This document shows positions 1 through 7,895 of a DNA stretch of 64,000 bases, piece after piece. The number at the start of each line of letters is the position of its first letter. Positions within the stretch are counted from its first letter, which is position 1. The position numbers and the translations under genes were made by a program. The notes under the pieces were generated by a model that searched no databases, was not told the DNA's origin, and was given only the letters and a program-made list of their open reading frames with translations. Origin of the DNA: Ochrobactrum vermis (lineage in GTDB: Bacteria > Pseudomonadota > Alphaproteobacteria > Rhizobiales > Rhizobiaceae); NCBI RefSeq assembly GCF_002975205.1, contig NZ_PCOC01000001.1:1054001-1118000 (forward strand). Direction: 5' to 3'.

Positions 1-330
1 ATAGGCAGTCGCCATACCCACCGCCGCAACAACCCACATCCAGAACAGGGCTCCCGGACCGCCCAGAAACAGCGCGACGGCCACGCCTGCGAGATTTCCG
101 GTGCCAACACGCGATGCGAGGCTGGTGCAAAGTGCCTGAAAGGGTGTGATGCCGCTGGTGTCGTTCGCTGGCGCATGCATGACCGTCCGGAAGAATTCCG
201 GAAAATGCCTGAACTGTATGAAGCCAAGACGAAATGTAAAATACAGCCCCACTGCAATCAGGCCATAAAGGAGAATGTAGCTCCAGAAGATTGTATTCAG
301 GAAGTCTATGATAGCATTCAATACGGTCAC
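1..330 (-). CDS. Sodium:alanine (AGCS family) symporter, N-terminal part
   Basis: The minus-strand reading frame runs off the left edge of the window, so only the first 110 codons are visible. The start is GTG at 330-328, preceded by a strong AAGGAGG ribosome site 5-6 bases away. The N-terminus has a hydrophobic helix, then the family-typical stretch with FTFRLGFIQFRHF, then GITPFQALCTSLASRVGTGN, which matches the AGCS (alanine or glycine:cation symporter) signature around the first re-entrant region. Members import small amino acids with Na+ across the inner membrane. The substrate cannot be told from this fragment. Its upstream region holds two palindromic repeats. Confidence 0.85.
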   Translation of the reverse strand, partial: MTVLNAIIDFLNTIFWSYILLYGLIAVGLYFTFRLGFIQFRHFPEFFRTVMHAPANDTSGITPFQALCTSLASRVGTGNLAGVAVALFLGGPGALFWMWVVAAVGMATAY

Positions 331-418
331 AATGACCTCCTTATAATCTGCTTATGGTGCTGGAAATCTGCAGTGTTTATTTAAGTAATAGCGTATGTAG
401 CGAGCGCGAGCTGGTTGT

Positions 419-496
419 CTAGTGGATTGAATTTGACGTTTGAATCCCGGCTGACACATATACTGTTTCAAACGTCAAATTCGAAAAATCCACTAG
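419..496. repeat. Palindromic intergenic repeat, CTAGTGGATT type
   Basis: CTAGTGGATTGAATTTGACG at the left end is answered by CGTCAAATTC and AATCCACTAG at the right end, giving a long imperfect hairpin. A second copy of the same family lies at 52103-52180. It is non-coding and sits between the symporter gene and nhaA. Confidence 0.8.
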
Positions 497-509
497 ATAC
501 ATATACTTG

Positions 510-584
510 CTAGTGGTCTTTTAGATTCCAACATTTGCTCAGCGCTTGAACCGATGGATGCAAATGTTGGAATCAGACCACTAG
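510..584. repeat. Palindromic intergenic repeat, CTAGTGGTCT type
   Basis: CTAGTGGTCT plus ATTCCAACATTTGC at the left pairs with GCAAATGTTGGAAT plus AGACCACTAG at the right. It shares the CTAGTGG end with the neighbouring palindrome but has a different arm, so it looks like a second family using the same terminal motif. The rest of 331-687 shows no gene. Confidence 0.8.
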
Positions 585-687
585 TTTGTCATCAATAAGT
601 GTGTTGGCTTAACGAAAGGATGCCCGAACAATTGATATTCGGGCATCCTTCGCATGCGAAAAACGCATATGTTTGGTGCAATCCGGC

Positions 688-1869
688 TTACCGGCTGAAG
701 TTTCGCCCATCCGCTCGTTTGGCAAAGCGCAGGACGATGAAACCGGCAAGTCCGGCGATGAGCGAGCCGATCAATATTCCAATCTTCGCTTCGTTCTGCA
801 GCAATGTATCGTTGAAAGCGAGGAGCGAGATAAACAGGCTCATGGTGAACCCGATGCCGCACAGAAGTGTCGTTCCCAGCATCTGTGTCCAGCTTGCCCC
901 GGCAGGCAAATCAACGATTCCGCTTTTCACAAGTAACAGCACTGCACCGAAAATTCCGACGAGCTTGCCAATGGCCAGACCGGCGGCAACGCCCATGGTC
1001 ACCGGCGCTAAGAGAGCATCCATGCCAAGGCCGGAAAAGCTGACGCCCGCATTGGCAAAGCCGAATATCGGCACGATGATGAAGGAAACAGGCTTGATCA
1101 GGCTATGTTCAAGCAGATGCAACGGGCTTTCGGAGGTTGTTGCCTCTGGCTTGGCGGGTGTGCGTTTGATCGGAATGGTAAGCGCCAGCAGAACACCTGC
1201 GATGGTCGCGTGAACGCCCGAGCGGTAGGTGAAAAACCACAGTGCCAGGCCCAGTAGCAGGTAGGGAGTCAGCCGCTTCACGCCGGTGAGATTCAAAATG
1301 AGCAGGGCCGCGAAGACGGCTGCAGCCAGACCCAGATCCATCACTGAAACGCCGCTTGTATAGAATAGCCCGATGATGATCACCGCGCCGAGGTCGTCGA
1401 TGATGGCAAGAGCTGCAAGAAATACCTTCAGCGATGTCGGAACCCGCGGCCCCAGCAACGAAATAACGCCGAGCGCGAATGCGATATCGGTTGCAGCGGG
1501 GATTGCCCAGCCATGGGAAGCGCCGTTATTGAGATTGAAGGAAAGATAGACCATAGCGGGCACCGCCATGCCTGCCGCAGCCGCTACGCCCGGCAGAATA
1601 CGGCGCGGCCACGACGAAAGATGACCATCGACCATCTCACGCTTGATCTCCAGCCCGACCATCAGAAAGAACACGGCCATCAGCGCATCATTGACCCAAT
1701 GCTGGACGGAAAGCGGTCCAAGATAAGCATGAAGGGCGCCGAAATAGGTTTCGGAAAGTTGTGAGTTGGCTACTACCAATGCCGCTATAGCGGACGCTAT
1801 GAGCAACAGGCCGCCAGACGACTCACTATCAAGAAAATTGCGTATAGTATTTTGAATGCGACCAGCCAT
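688..1869 (-). CDS. nhaA: Na+/H+ antiporter NhaA
   Basis: This 393-residue inner-membrane protein exchanges internal Na+ or Li+ for external protons and helps pH and salt homeostasis. The sequence shows the NhaA pattern: an N-terminal amphipathic helix (IRNFLDSESSGG), VNDALMAVFFLMVGLEIKRE, and the ion-binding segment PAATDIAFALGVISLLG with the ATDIAFA Asp, followed by AIIDDLGAVIIIG with the Asp pair. The reading frame stays open a further 32 codons upstream, but ATG at 1869 has an AGGGAG ribosome site and gives the usual family length (about 390 residues), while the extra codons overlap a structured leader. It is monocistronic, with the leader and promoter at 1870-1980. Confidence 0.96.
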   Translation of the reverse strand: MAGRIQNTIRNFLDSESSGGLLLIASAIAALVVANSQLSETYFGALHAYLGPLSVQHWVNDALMAVFFLMVGLEIKREMVDGHLSSWPRRILPGVAAAAGMAVPAMVYLSFNLNNGASHGWAIPAATDIAFALGVISLLGPRVPTSLKVFLAALAIIDDLGAVIIIGLFYTSGVSVMDLGLAAAVFAALLILNLTGVKRLTPYLLLGLALWFFTYRSGVHATIAGVLLALTIPIKRTPAKPEATTSESPLHLLEHSLIKPVSFIIVPIFGFANAGVSFSGLGMDALLAPVTMGVAAGLAIGKLVGIFGAVLLLVKSGIVDLPAGASWTQMLGTTLLCGIGFTMSLFISLLAFNDTLLQNEAKIGILIGSLIAGLAGFIVLRFAKRADGRNFSR

Positions 1870-1946
1870 GGCAGCTCCCTGACAGAAACGGTTAAAAACA
1901 GTCTCCGTATTCAGGGTAGTCCCTGGGCGCACGCAGCACACGCCAT
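1870..1946 (-). promoter_or_regulatory. nhaA 5' leader with mutually exclusive hairpins (candidate cation riboswitch)
   Basis: Read on the minus strand, the leader contains CAGGG (1925-1921), a four-base loop ACTA, CCCTG (1916-1912), and then a second CAGGG (1881-1877) that overlaps the AGGGAG ribosome site of nhaA. CCCTG can pair with either CAGGG, so the ribosome site can be free or covered. A GGCG...CGCC stem lies just before. Lithium/sodium-type riboswitches (nhaA-I motif) are known upstream of nhaA genes in proteobacteria; assignment to that class is inference and not checked. Confidence 0.5.
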
Positions 1947-1952
1947 AAAACC

Positions 1953-1980
1953 AAGATAGCGACAAATTCTATGGTTTCAA
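1953..1980 (-). promoter_or_regulatory. Predicted nhaA promoter
   Basis: Minus-strand TTGAAA (1980-1975) and TATCTT (1958-1953) are separated by 16 bases. This places the transcript start near 1946, just ahead of the hairpin leader. The sequence upstream (1981-2150) is strikingly AT-rich compared with the rest of the window and holds no gene. Confidence 0.4.
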
Positions 1981-2156
1981 GTCACTTTATGCAGATATAA
2001 CTGGATTTTTAACGGGAGTTTTGTTGTATTTAGTAATTATAATTATAGTTTCAGTTTAATTTGGATTTTCTCTATATGGTATCTTTATGTTGTTTAGTTT
2101 TTATTTCCGGTTATTTCGGAATATTGAATTCAATTACTGTTTGGCAGCAGGCCTAA

Positions 2157-3074
2157 GAGCCTAACCGAAAATTAAGTTGAGCGATTTCAGTTGTTTATGA
2201 TTCTCTGTGGTTTACCAAGACTACGGAGGATCACATGGCCTGGACTGAAACCGCCCGTCGCGACTATGGCAGACGAGGCTTACGCTATGCAAGCGACTGC
2301 ACCGACGATGAATGGTCTGTCGTCGCGCCGCTTTTGCAGCCGATGAGCAAGGTCGGACGTCCGCGCGAGCATGATCCACGTACATTGTGGAATGCGATCC
2401 AGTATATGGCGACAACAGGCTGCCAATGGGCGCTGTTGCCGAAGGAATTCCCGCCGTTCACGACAGTGCAGTACCATTTCTACCGGATGCGCGACAGCGG
2501 CTTGCTCGATCTTATCAATGAAATGCTGGTTGCGGTGACACGGCTGTCCGAAGGCCGCAAGGCGGAGCCGACGGCAGCCATTATCGATAGCCAGTCGGTG
2601 AAGACGACAGAAGCTGGTGGTCCGCGCGGCTATGATGCAGGCAAAAAGATCAAAGGGCGCAAGCGCCATATCGTAACCGATATGGTCGGCAACATGTTGG
2701 AAGGCATCGTGCATGGCGCGGATGTTCAGGACCGCGACGGTGCGCACGATCTGATCGAGCGCGCCTGCCAAAACCACCCCACGGTGAGGAAACTCTTTGC
2801 CGATGGCGGATATGCTGGCGAAAAGCTGACAACTGCTGTGGCACATATCGAAGCACTGGCTATTGAAATCGTCAAACGCTCCGATCAGGCCAAAGGCTTT
2901 GTAATTCTGCCCAGGCGGTGGATCGTTGAGCGAACCTTCGCCTGGCTTAATCGTTGCCGTCGGCTGGCTAAAGATTGGGAAGCCTCTATCGCATCGTCAG
3001 AGGCGTGGATGTTCATCTCGTCAATCAGACGTATGACACGCCGCATCGCAAGGCTGCAATTTTGAGTCGGGCAC
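2157..3074 (+). mobile_element. IS5-family insertion sequence (IS1031-like), complete, 918 bp
   Basis: The element is bounded by imperfect inverted ends: GAGCCTAACCGAAAATT on the left, and GTGCCCGACTCAAAATT when the right end is read on the minus strand (12 of 17 positions agree). It is flanked on both sides by TAA (2154-2156 and 3075-3077). A 3-bp TNA duplication is typical of the IS1031 group of IS5. It carries one intact transposase gene. It lies in an AT-rich gap between nhaA and the TAXI receptor gene and interrupts no visible coding sequence. Confidence 0.85.
2235..3065 (+). CDS. IS5-family transposase (DDE type)
   Basis: This is a 276-residue transposase of a single-frame IS5/IS1031-type element. 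An N-terminal DUF4096-like region (LTDDEW-type sequence near residue 22, here CTDDEWSVVAPLL) precedes the DDE catalytic domain. The first Asp lies in AIIDSQSVKTTE, the second in LFADGGYAG, and the Glu in RWIVERTFAWLNRCRRL. KGRKRHIVTD is also typical of the group. ATG at 2235 follows a GGAGG site. The frame is unbroken, so the element is probably mobile. No second frame or frameshift signal is needed. Confidence 0.95.
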   Translation: MAWTETARRDYGRRGLRYASDCTDDEWSVVAPLLQPMSKVGRPREHDPRTLWNAIQYMATTGCQWALLPKEFPPFTTVQYHFYRMRDSGLLDLINEMLVAVTRLSEGRKAEPTAAIIDSQSVKTTEAGGPRGYDAGKKIKGRKRHIVTDMVGNMLEGIVHGADVQDRDGAHDLIERACQNHPTVRKLFADGGYAGEKLTTAVAHIEALAIEIVKRSDQAKGFVILPRRWIVERTFAWLNRCRRLAKDWEASIASSEAWMFISSIRRMTRRIARLQF

Positions 3075-3171
3075 TAAACAATGTTGGGAGGGGCGCTTGA
3101 CAAGCCGCGTGCGCCTTTCCATGCTCCGTGACACAATTTAAACAAAATCAATCAGGGAACGGAGAGCAGTT

Positions 3172-4161
3172 ATGACAATGGGAAAGTTCACCCGGCGTGG
3201 TGTGGTTGCTGCGTTTGCAGGGATTGTTGCGGTCGGAGCCAGCATTGCTTTGGCGCAGGCCCCGGCCTTCTTCCGCATCGGCACCGGAGGAACGGCGGGC
3301 ACCTATTATCCGATAGGCGGGTTGATCGCGAATGCGATTTCCGGAGCCGGAGATAAAGGCGTTCCGGGTCTGGTGGCGACGGCGGTTTCATCGAACGGTT
3401 CTGTCGCCAACATCAATGCCATTCAGTCTGGATCGCTGGAATCGGGTTTCACCCAATCGGACGTTGCCTATTGGGCGCATACGGGTACCGGTCTTTATGA
3501 TGGCAAGGGCAAGGTCGAGGATCTGCGTCTCATCGCTACGCTTTATCCTGAAACAATCCACCTGGTCGCTCGTAAGGATTCGGGAATCAAATCCGTTGCC
3601 GATCTCAAGGGCAAGCGTGTTTCCATCGATGAGCCGGGTTCAGGCACGATCGTCGATGCTCGTATCGTGTTGGAAGCATATGGATTGAGCGAAAGCGACG
3701 TCAAAGCTGAACATTTGAAACCCGGCCCGGCGGGAGAGCGTCTGAAAGATGGTGCTCTCGATGCTTATTTCTTCGTCGGTGGATATCCGACCGGCGCGAT
3801 CTCGGAACTGGCCACATCGAATGGCATTTCACTGGTTCCGATTTCCGGCCCGGAAGCGCAGAAAATTCTGGAAAAATACTCGTTCTTCTCGAAGGACGCA
3901 GTGCCGGCTGATACCTACAAGGACGTCGGTCAAACGGAGACGCTCGCGGTCGCGGCACAATGGGTGACGAACGCCAAGCAGCCGGATGAACTCGTCTACA
4001 ATATCACCAAAACTCTGTTTAACGACGACAGCAGAAAAGCCCTCGATGCCGGGCACGCAAAAGGCAAGCTCATCAAGCTTGATACGGCAACGACCAGTCT
4101 CGGTATACCGCTGCATCCCGGTGCCGAGCGTTTCTACAAGGAAGCTGGCGTTCTGAAATAA
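3172..4161 (+). CDS. TAXI-family TRAP transporter solute-binding protein
   Basis: This 329-residue periplasmic receptor captures a solute and delivers it to the TRAP permease encoded next. Residues 1-29 form a signal peptide (basic start, hydrophobic core, cleavage after SIALA-QA). The mature start FRIGTGGTAGTYYPIGG is the TAXI-receptor hallmark, and later motifs include SNGSVANI, SGFTQSDVAYWAH and SIDEPGSGT. ATG at 3172 follows GGAGAG. The ligand is unknown; TAXI systems with known ligands carry glutamate or other carboxylates. Expression is probably coupled to the permease at 4335, with a hairpin between them. Confidence 0.93.
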   Translation: MTMGKFTRRGVVAAFAGIVAVGASIALAQAPAFFRIGTGGTAGTYYPIGGLIANAISGAGDKGVPGLVATAVSSNGSVANINAIQSGSLESGFTQSDVAYWAHTGTGLYDGKGKVEDLRLIATLYPETIHLVARKDSGIKSVADLKGKRVSIDEPGSGTIVDARIVLEAYGLSESDVKAEHLKPGPAGERLKDGALDAYFFVGGYPTGAISELATSNGISLVPISGPEAQKILEKYSFFSKDAVPADTYKDVGQTETLAVAAQWVTNAKQPDELVYNITKTLFNDDSRKALDAGHAKGKLIKLDTATTSLGIPLHPGAERFYKEAGVLK

Positions 4162-4190
4162 GCCGCCAGGCTGGTCCGAATAAACATAAC

Positions 4191-4220
4191 TGCACGGAGT
4201 TTCTGATCGAGCTCCGTGCA
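4191..4220 (+). terminator. Intercistronic hairpin between TAXI receptor and permease genes
   Basis: TGCACGGAG and CTCCGTGCA form a perfect 9-bp stem around a 12-base loop, with no long T run after it. It probably protects the receptor mRNA or reduces read-through into the permease gene, as is common for binding-protein genes. The remaining spacer to 4334 holds a degenerate copy of an intergenic repeat around 4280-4320. Confidence 0.5.
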
Positions 4221-4334
4221 CTTGTTTCCAGTCCGGTGCAAAGCATCTTTCAGGCATATAAGTTTTTCAAAACAAGTGGTTAGAGCGTTCTTCGATTCAA
4301 ATGGATCAACTGCGTTCTGAATGGAGAGGCCAGT

Positions 4335-6383
4335 ATGAGCGAGCAAGAGGCGAAGCTGTCGCCCATGGAACTGGATGAAGCCAAGGCGCGCGAGCTGGAA
4401 GAGAAGTTCGATTCCGAGATCAGGTTTCGCCCGCTGGCGCCGCTCGCCGCTCGTATCGTCGGTGCATTGCTGATCATACTTTCGCTCTTCCACTACTACA
4501 CGGCGGGCTTTGGCCTTCTGTCGGAAATGGTGCATCGCGGCATTCACCTTTCATTCGTGCTCGGTCTGGTCTTCCTCGTATTCCCGTTTTCCCGCAAGGG
4601 GTATGACCAGCCCTCCACATCGTCATGGTTGAGGCCGCTCGGTATTTCCGTCATTGACTGGGCTTTGGCAATCATTGCGGTTGTGGCCGTCGCGCATGTT
4701 CCCATGATCCCGCTCGACGATCTGGCTTTCCGCGTCGGGAATCCGACAACAACCGACGTCGTTCTCGGTGGCCTTCTCATCGTCGTTCTTCTGGAAGCGA
4801 CACGACGGTCAGTCGGCTGGCCGCTGCCGATCATATCCATCCTGTTCATGCTCTATGCCATTTATGGGCGGCATATGCCGGGGATTCTCGTGCATCCCGG
4901 CGCAACGGTCAGTCAGCTCGTAGACCATCTCTATCTGACGACGCAGGGCATCTACGGTATCGCGCTCGGTGTGGTTGCGACCTACGTCTTCCATTTCGTG
5001 CTGTTCGGGGTTTTTGCGACCCGTATCGGTCTCGGACAACTGTTTCTGGATTGTGCGGCCTGGGTAGCCGGCCGTTTTGCAGGCGGCCCGGCAAAAGTCT
5101 CCATTTTCGGTTCTGCGCTGTTCGGTATGATTTCGGGCTCGTCTGTGGCCAATACGGTGACCGTCGGTTCGCTGACGATTCCCGCGATGATCCGTCTCGG
5201 TTATAAACGCCACTTTGCCGCCGCCGTGGAATCGGCATCGTCGACGGGCGGGCAGATCACGCCGCCAATCATGGGCGCTGCCGCATTCCTGATGATCGAA
5301 TTCCTGAACCTGCCTTATACGACGATCATTCTGGCGGCCATCGTACCGGCCTTCATGCATTTCTTCGGCGTTCTGATGCAGGTGCATTTCGAAGCCAAGC
5401 GCAACGGATTGCGCGGCATGACGAAGGAAGAGCTGCCCGACCTGAAGGAAGCCTTCAAGCGTGACTGGCCGACCGTCATTCCGCTGGTCGTACTGATCGG
5501 TGTCCTGTTGTCAGGTTATACACCTTATATGGCTGCATTCTGGGGCATCACGCTGTGTATTGCGGTTGGGTTGCTCAATCCGCGCAAGCGCATGTCGGTG
5601 GGTGAGATTCTTGACGGGCTGCGTGACGGTGCAAAATACGCGCTTGCCGTTGGTGCGGCGGCGGCGACTGTCGGCATTATTGTCGGCGTGGTGACGCTTA
5701 CCGGTGTCGGCTTCAAGATTTCCTATATCGTGACATCGACTGCGGGAGAGCTGGCCACCTATTTCGGAACCATTGTGCCCGCAGCCTGGTTTGGCCCGCA
5801 GACACTGACGCTGCTGTTCACGCTCATCATGACGGGTATCGTCTGCATTCTGATGGGTTGCGGAATTCCGACGACAGCCAACTATATCATCATGGCGACG
5901 ATTGCCGCACCTGCGCTGGGATTGCTCGGCGTCGAGCCGATCGTTGCCCATTTCTTCGTATTTTATTACGGCGTGCTGGCGGATATCACGCCGCCCGTTG
6001 CGCTTGCCGCCTATGCGGCGGCAGGCATGGCAGGCGCTGATCCGTTCAAGACCGGCAACACGGCGTTCCGGCTTGGTCTCGGCAAGGTGCTTGTGCCATT
6101 TGTTTTCGTGTTCTCCCCGTCGCTCCTGCTGGTGACATCTGACTTCAACTGGCCGGATTTCTTCGTGGCGTTTCTCGGCTGTGCCATAGGCATCACCGCT
6201 CTGGGGGCTGCGTTGTCAGGGTTCCTCCTGGTCAGAACCAAGGTCTGGGAAAATGTCCTGATGATTGTTGCAGCGATCCTTCTGGTGGCTCCAGAGATTT
6301 ATTCGTCGATTGTGGGACTGCTGCTACTGGTGCCGGTTGTGGTTCGTCACCTCTCTTCGGTGAGGCAGCCTCAGATCGCTTAG
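4335..6383 (+). CDS. TRAP transporter permease, fused 4TM/12TM (DctQM-type)
   Basis: This 682-residue inner-membrane protein combines the small (4-helix) and large (12-helix) TRAP subunits in one chain, as usual for TAXI systems. It uses the Na+ gradient to import the solute bound by the receptor upstream. Recognisable features are the N-terminal helix pairs, GSALFGMISGSSVANTVTVG, the ITPPIMGAAAF motif in the middle, and the second GCGIPTTANYII / ITPPVALAAYAAAG repeat. ATG at 4335 follows GGAGAGG. A strong bidirectional terminator separates it from the convergent SRPBCC gene. Confidence 0.94.
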   Translation: MSEQEAKLSPMELDEAKARELEEKFDSEIRFRPLAPLAARIVGALLIILSLFHYYTAGFGLLSEMVHRGIHLSFVLGLVFLVFPFSRKGYDQPSTSSWLRPLGISVIDWALAIIAVVAVAHVPMIPLDDLAFRVGNPTTTDVVLGGLLIVVLLEATRRSVGWPLPIISILFMLYAIYGRHMPGILVHPGATVSQLVDHLYLTTQGIYGIALGVVATYVFHFVLFGVFATRIGLGQLFLDCAAWVAGRFAGGPAKVSIFGSALFGMISGSSVANTVTVGSLTIPAMIRLGYKRHFAAAVESASSTGGQITPPIMGAAAFLMIEFLNLPYTTIILAAIVPAFMHFFGVLMQVHFEAKRNGLRGMTKEELPDLKEAFKRDWPTVIPLVVLIGVLLSGYTPYMAAFWGITLCIAVGLLNPRKRMSVGEILDGLRDGAKYALAVGAAAATVGIIVGVVTLTGVGFKISYIVTSTAGELATYFGTIVPAAWFGPQTLTLLFTLIMTGIVCILMGCGIPTTANYIIMATIAAPALGLLGVEPIVAHFFVFYYGVLADITPPVALAAYAAAGMAGADPFKTGNTAFRLGLGKVLVPFVFVFSPSLLLVTSDFNWPDFFVAFLGCAIGITALGAALSGFLLVRTKVWENVLMIVAAILLVAPEIYSSIVGLLLLVPVVVRHLSSVRQPQIA

Positions 6384-6397
6384 AGATTGCCGGATCG

Positions 6398-6430
6398 ATG
6401 ACGCAGGGCTAGCAACAGGCCCTGCGTCAT
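6398..6430. terminator. Bidirectional terminator-like hairpin between convergent genes
   Basis: ATGACGCAGGGC and GCCCTGCGTCAT form a perfect 12-bp stem with a 9-base loop, placed between the ends of the TRAP permease gene and the minus-strand SRPBCC gene. There is no clear T run. Confidence 0.6.
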
Positions 6431-6437
6431 AGTCAGA

Positions 6438-6887
6438 TCAGCATTCCTGGTTGATTTCGGGCTCGACGAGCTTTTTCAGTTTTTCCAGGCATTCCTGCCA
6501 GCCGAGATAGCAGGCCTCGGCTGGAATCATATCGGGTACACCCTGCTGCTCAATGTTGATTTCCGTTCCGACCGAAACCGCTTTCAGGGTTATCGTGACT
6601 TTCATTTCACCCGGCAGGTTCGGATCGTCGAAACTATCCGTGTAAACCAGACGTTCTGCCGGCACGAGTTCAACATATTTGCCGCCGAAAGAATGACTGT
6701 GCCCCGTCGTGAAGTTTCGGAACGACATCCTGTGCTTGCCGCCCACCTTCGCGTCCAGCTCGTGGACGGTGCATGTGAAGCCATATGGCGGCAGCCAGCT
6801 TGCTACTGCGTCCGGCTCGACGAATGCCCGGTAGACCTTCTCAGGTTTGGCGGCGAATACACGGTGCAGGCGAATAGTGCTGGACAT
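6438..6887 (-). CDS. SRPBCC (AHSA1-like) domain protein
   Basis: This 149-residue protein has the START/Bet v1-like fold of the AHSA1 family. The typical start RLHRVFAAKPEKVYRAFVEPDAVASWLPP is present, followed by the GGKHRMSF strand and a C-terminal YLGWQECLEKLKKLVEPE helix. Such proteins bind hydrophobic small molecules; the ligand here is unknown. ATG at 6887 follows GGGAGG. It lies 27 bases downstream of a TetR gene on the same strand and is probably co-transcribed with it and controlled by it. Confidence 0.9.
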   Translation of the reverse strand: MSSTIRLHRVFAAKPEKVYRAFVEPDAVASWLPPYGFTCTVHELDAKVGGKHRMSFRNFTTGHSHSFGGKYVELVPAERLVYTDSFDDPNLPGEMKVTITLKAVSVGTEINIEQQGVPDMIPAEACYLGWQECLEKLKKLVEPEINQEC

Positions 6888-6914
6888 GGTTTCCTCCCTT
6901 TGTCCGTTTTCAGT

Positions 6915-7532
6915 TCATTGGGTTTGGACAGGCCGGTTGAAGAGCAGGCTTATATATCGCTGAAGATGGTCGATACTTTCGACCGCACGAAGCGGGTCGC
7001 CGCTTGCCTTGGCGATGATAAAGGCACCCTGAATAACCGCCTGGGTGTGAATGGCGAGGCTTTCAGCGGTAAACTCTCCCGCAACCTGATAGCGCTCCAT
7101 AGCGGCTGAAATGTCTGGAACCAGCGTGTCCGCATGGCCCGATATGCTGTCCCAACATGCGTCCCGGATCACGGAATTGGTTTCGTAGACCTCCTGCGCC
7201 ATGGTGCCGACAAGACAAGTGAAATCGGGCAGGGCGCCTTGAATCAGTTGTCTGCGCAATGCGACATAGGCCTTGATGCGCTCAAGCGGGTCTTCCGGAG
7301 CATGATAGGGGGCATCCGCAAAGAAAGCGCCCGTCATTTCCGACCAGTAATTCGCTGCAGCAACCGCCAGATCTTCCTTGCTGGAAAAATGATGAAAGAA
7401 AGCGCCTTTCGACAAGGATGCCCTGGCGCAGATGTCATCGACTGTCGTCGCGGCGTAGCCTTTGGCGCGAATAACGCTCAAGGCTGCATCGAGCAGATTG
7501 GTCCGGGTCAATGGGTTTTGTTTGCGTGCCAT
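6915..7532 (-). CDS. TetR/AcrR-family transcriptional regulator
   Basis: This 205-residue repressor has an N-terminal TetR helix-turn-helix: TRTNLLDAALSVIRAKGYAATTVDDICARASLSKGAFFHHF spans roughly residues 8-48. A ligand-sensing C-terminal domain follows. The frame is open further upstream, but ATG at 7532 has an AGGAG site at the right distance, whereas an upstream start would run through the operator palindrome at 7553-7572. That palindrome suggests autoregulation of the tetR-SRPBCC unit. The inducer is unknown. Confidence 0.92.
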   Translation of the reverse strand: MARKQNPLTRTNLLDAALSVIRAKGYAATTVDDICARASLSKGAFFHHFSSKEDLAVAAANYWSEMTGAFFADAPYHAPEDPLERIKAYVALRRQLIQGALPDFTCLVGTMAQEVYETNSVIRDACWDSISGHADTLVPDISAAMERYQVAGEFTAESLAIHTQAVIQGAFIIAKASGDPLRAVESIDHLQRYISLLFNRPVQTQ

Positions 7533-7552
7533 GTTTGTGCTCCTATATAAAC

Positions 7553-7572
7553 AATACCAACCGGTTGGTATT
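7553..7572. promoter_or_regulatory. Probable TetR operator, perfect 20-bp palindrome
   Basis: AATACCAACCGGTTGGTATT is perfectly symmetrical and lies 20 bases upstream of the tetR start. Palindromes with the ACCAACCGGTTGGT core are common operators of TetR-family repressors; assignment to the adjacent regulator is inference. Confidence 0.7.
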
Positions 7573-7895
7573 AAATCAAGAGACAATCGGAACTTGGGCT
7601 TAAACTATGAGAAAGCAGTCGGCCGGTTGGAACACCTTTCGGTCTGAATGAATCAGGTCGATACTCTATCCAATGGTTCTGGCGCATAGTCCTGCATGAA
7701 CCCGCTTTGCGCTTTTACCGGGAATGCGCCGTTGGGGTGAGGGTGATTCTGAAAAGCAGTTTGATTCCGGCGGTTTGGCAGGGCTTGTGGATAAGTTTGA
7801 TGTCATTGAAATGTCCGGAAAACACCTGGGAAACGCCCGGAAATCAGGTGTTTGGGAGTAAAATCGAAAATTCTTATTCTTTCTGTGTGACCCTT
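7573..7895. other. Intergenic, no gene recognised
   Basis: This is the stretch between the TetR operator and the tRNA-Asp leader. Short open frames on both strands lack ribosome sites and recognisable protein content. The right end is T-rich (around 7868-7885), just before the first tRNA repeat. Confidence 0.5.

Noticed and set aside
419..584. Attachment site or CRISPR-like array
   Set aside because: Only two palindromes, no regular spacers and no cas or integrase gene nearby.
599..1213. Long plus-strand frame opposite nhaA
   Set aside because: It is the complementary shadow of the clearly recognisable nhaA gene and shows no protein family.
2280..2846. Minus-strand frame inside the IS element
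   Set aside because: It lies opposite the transposase gene; GC-rich coding DNA gives long antisense frames by chance.
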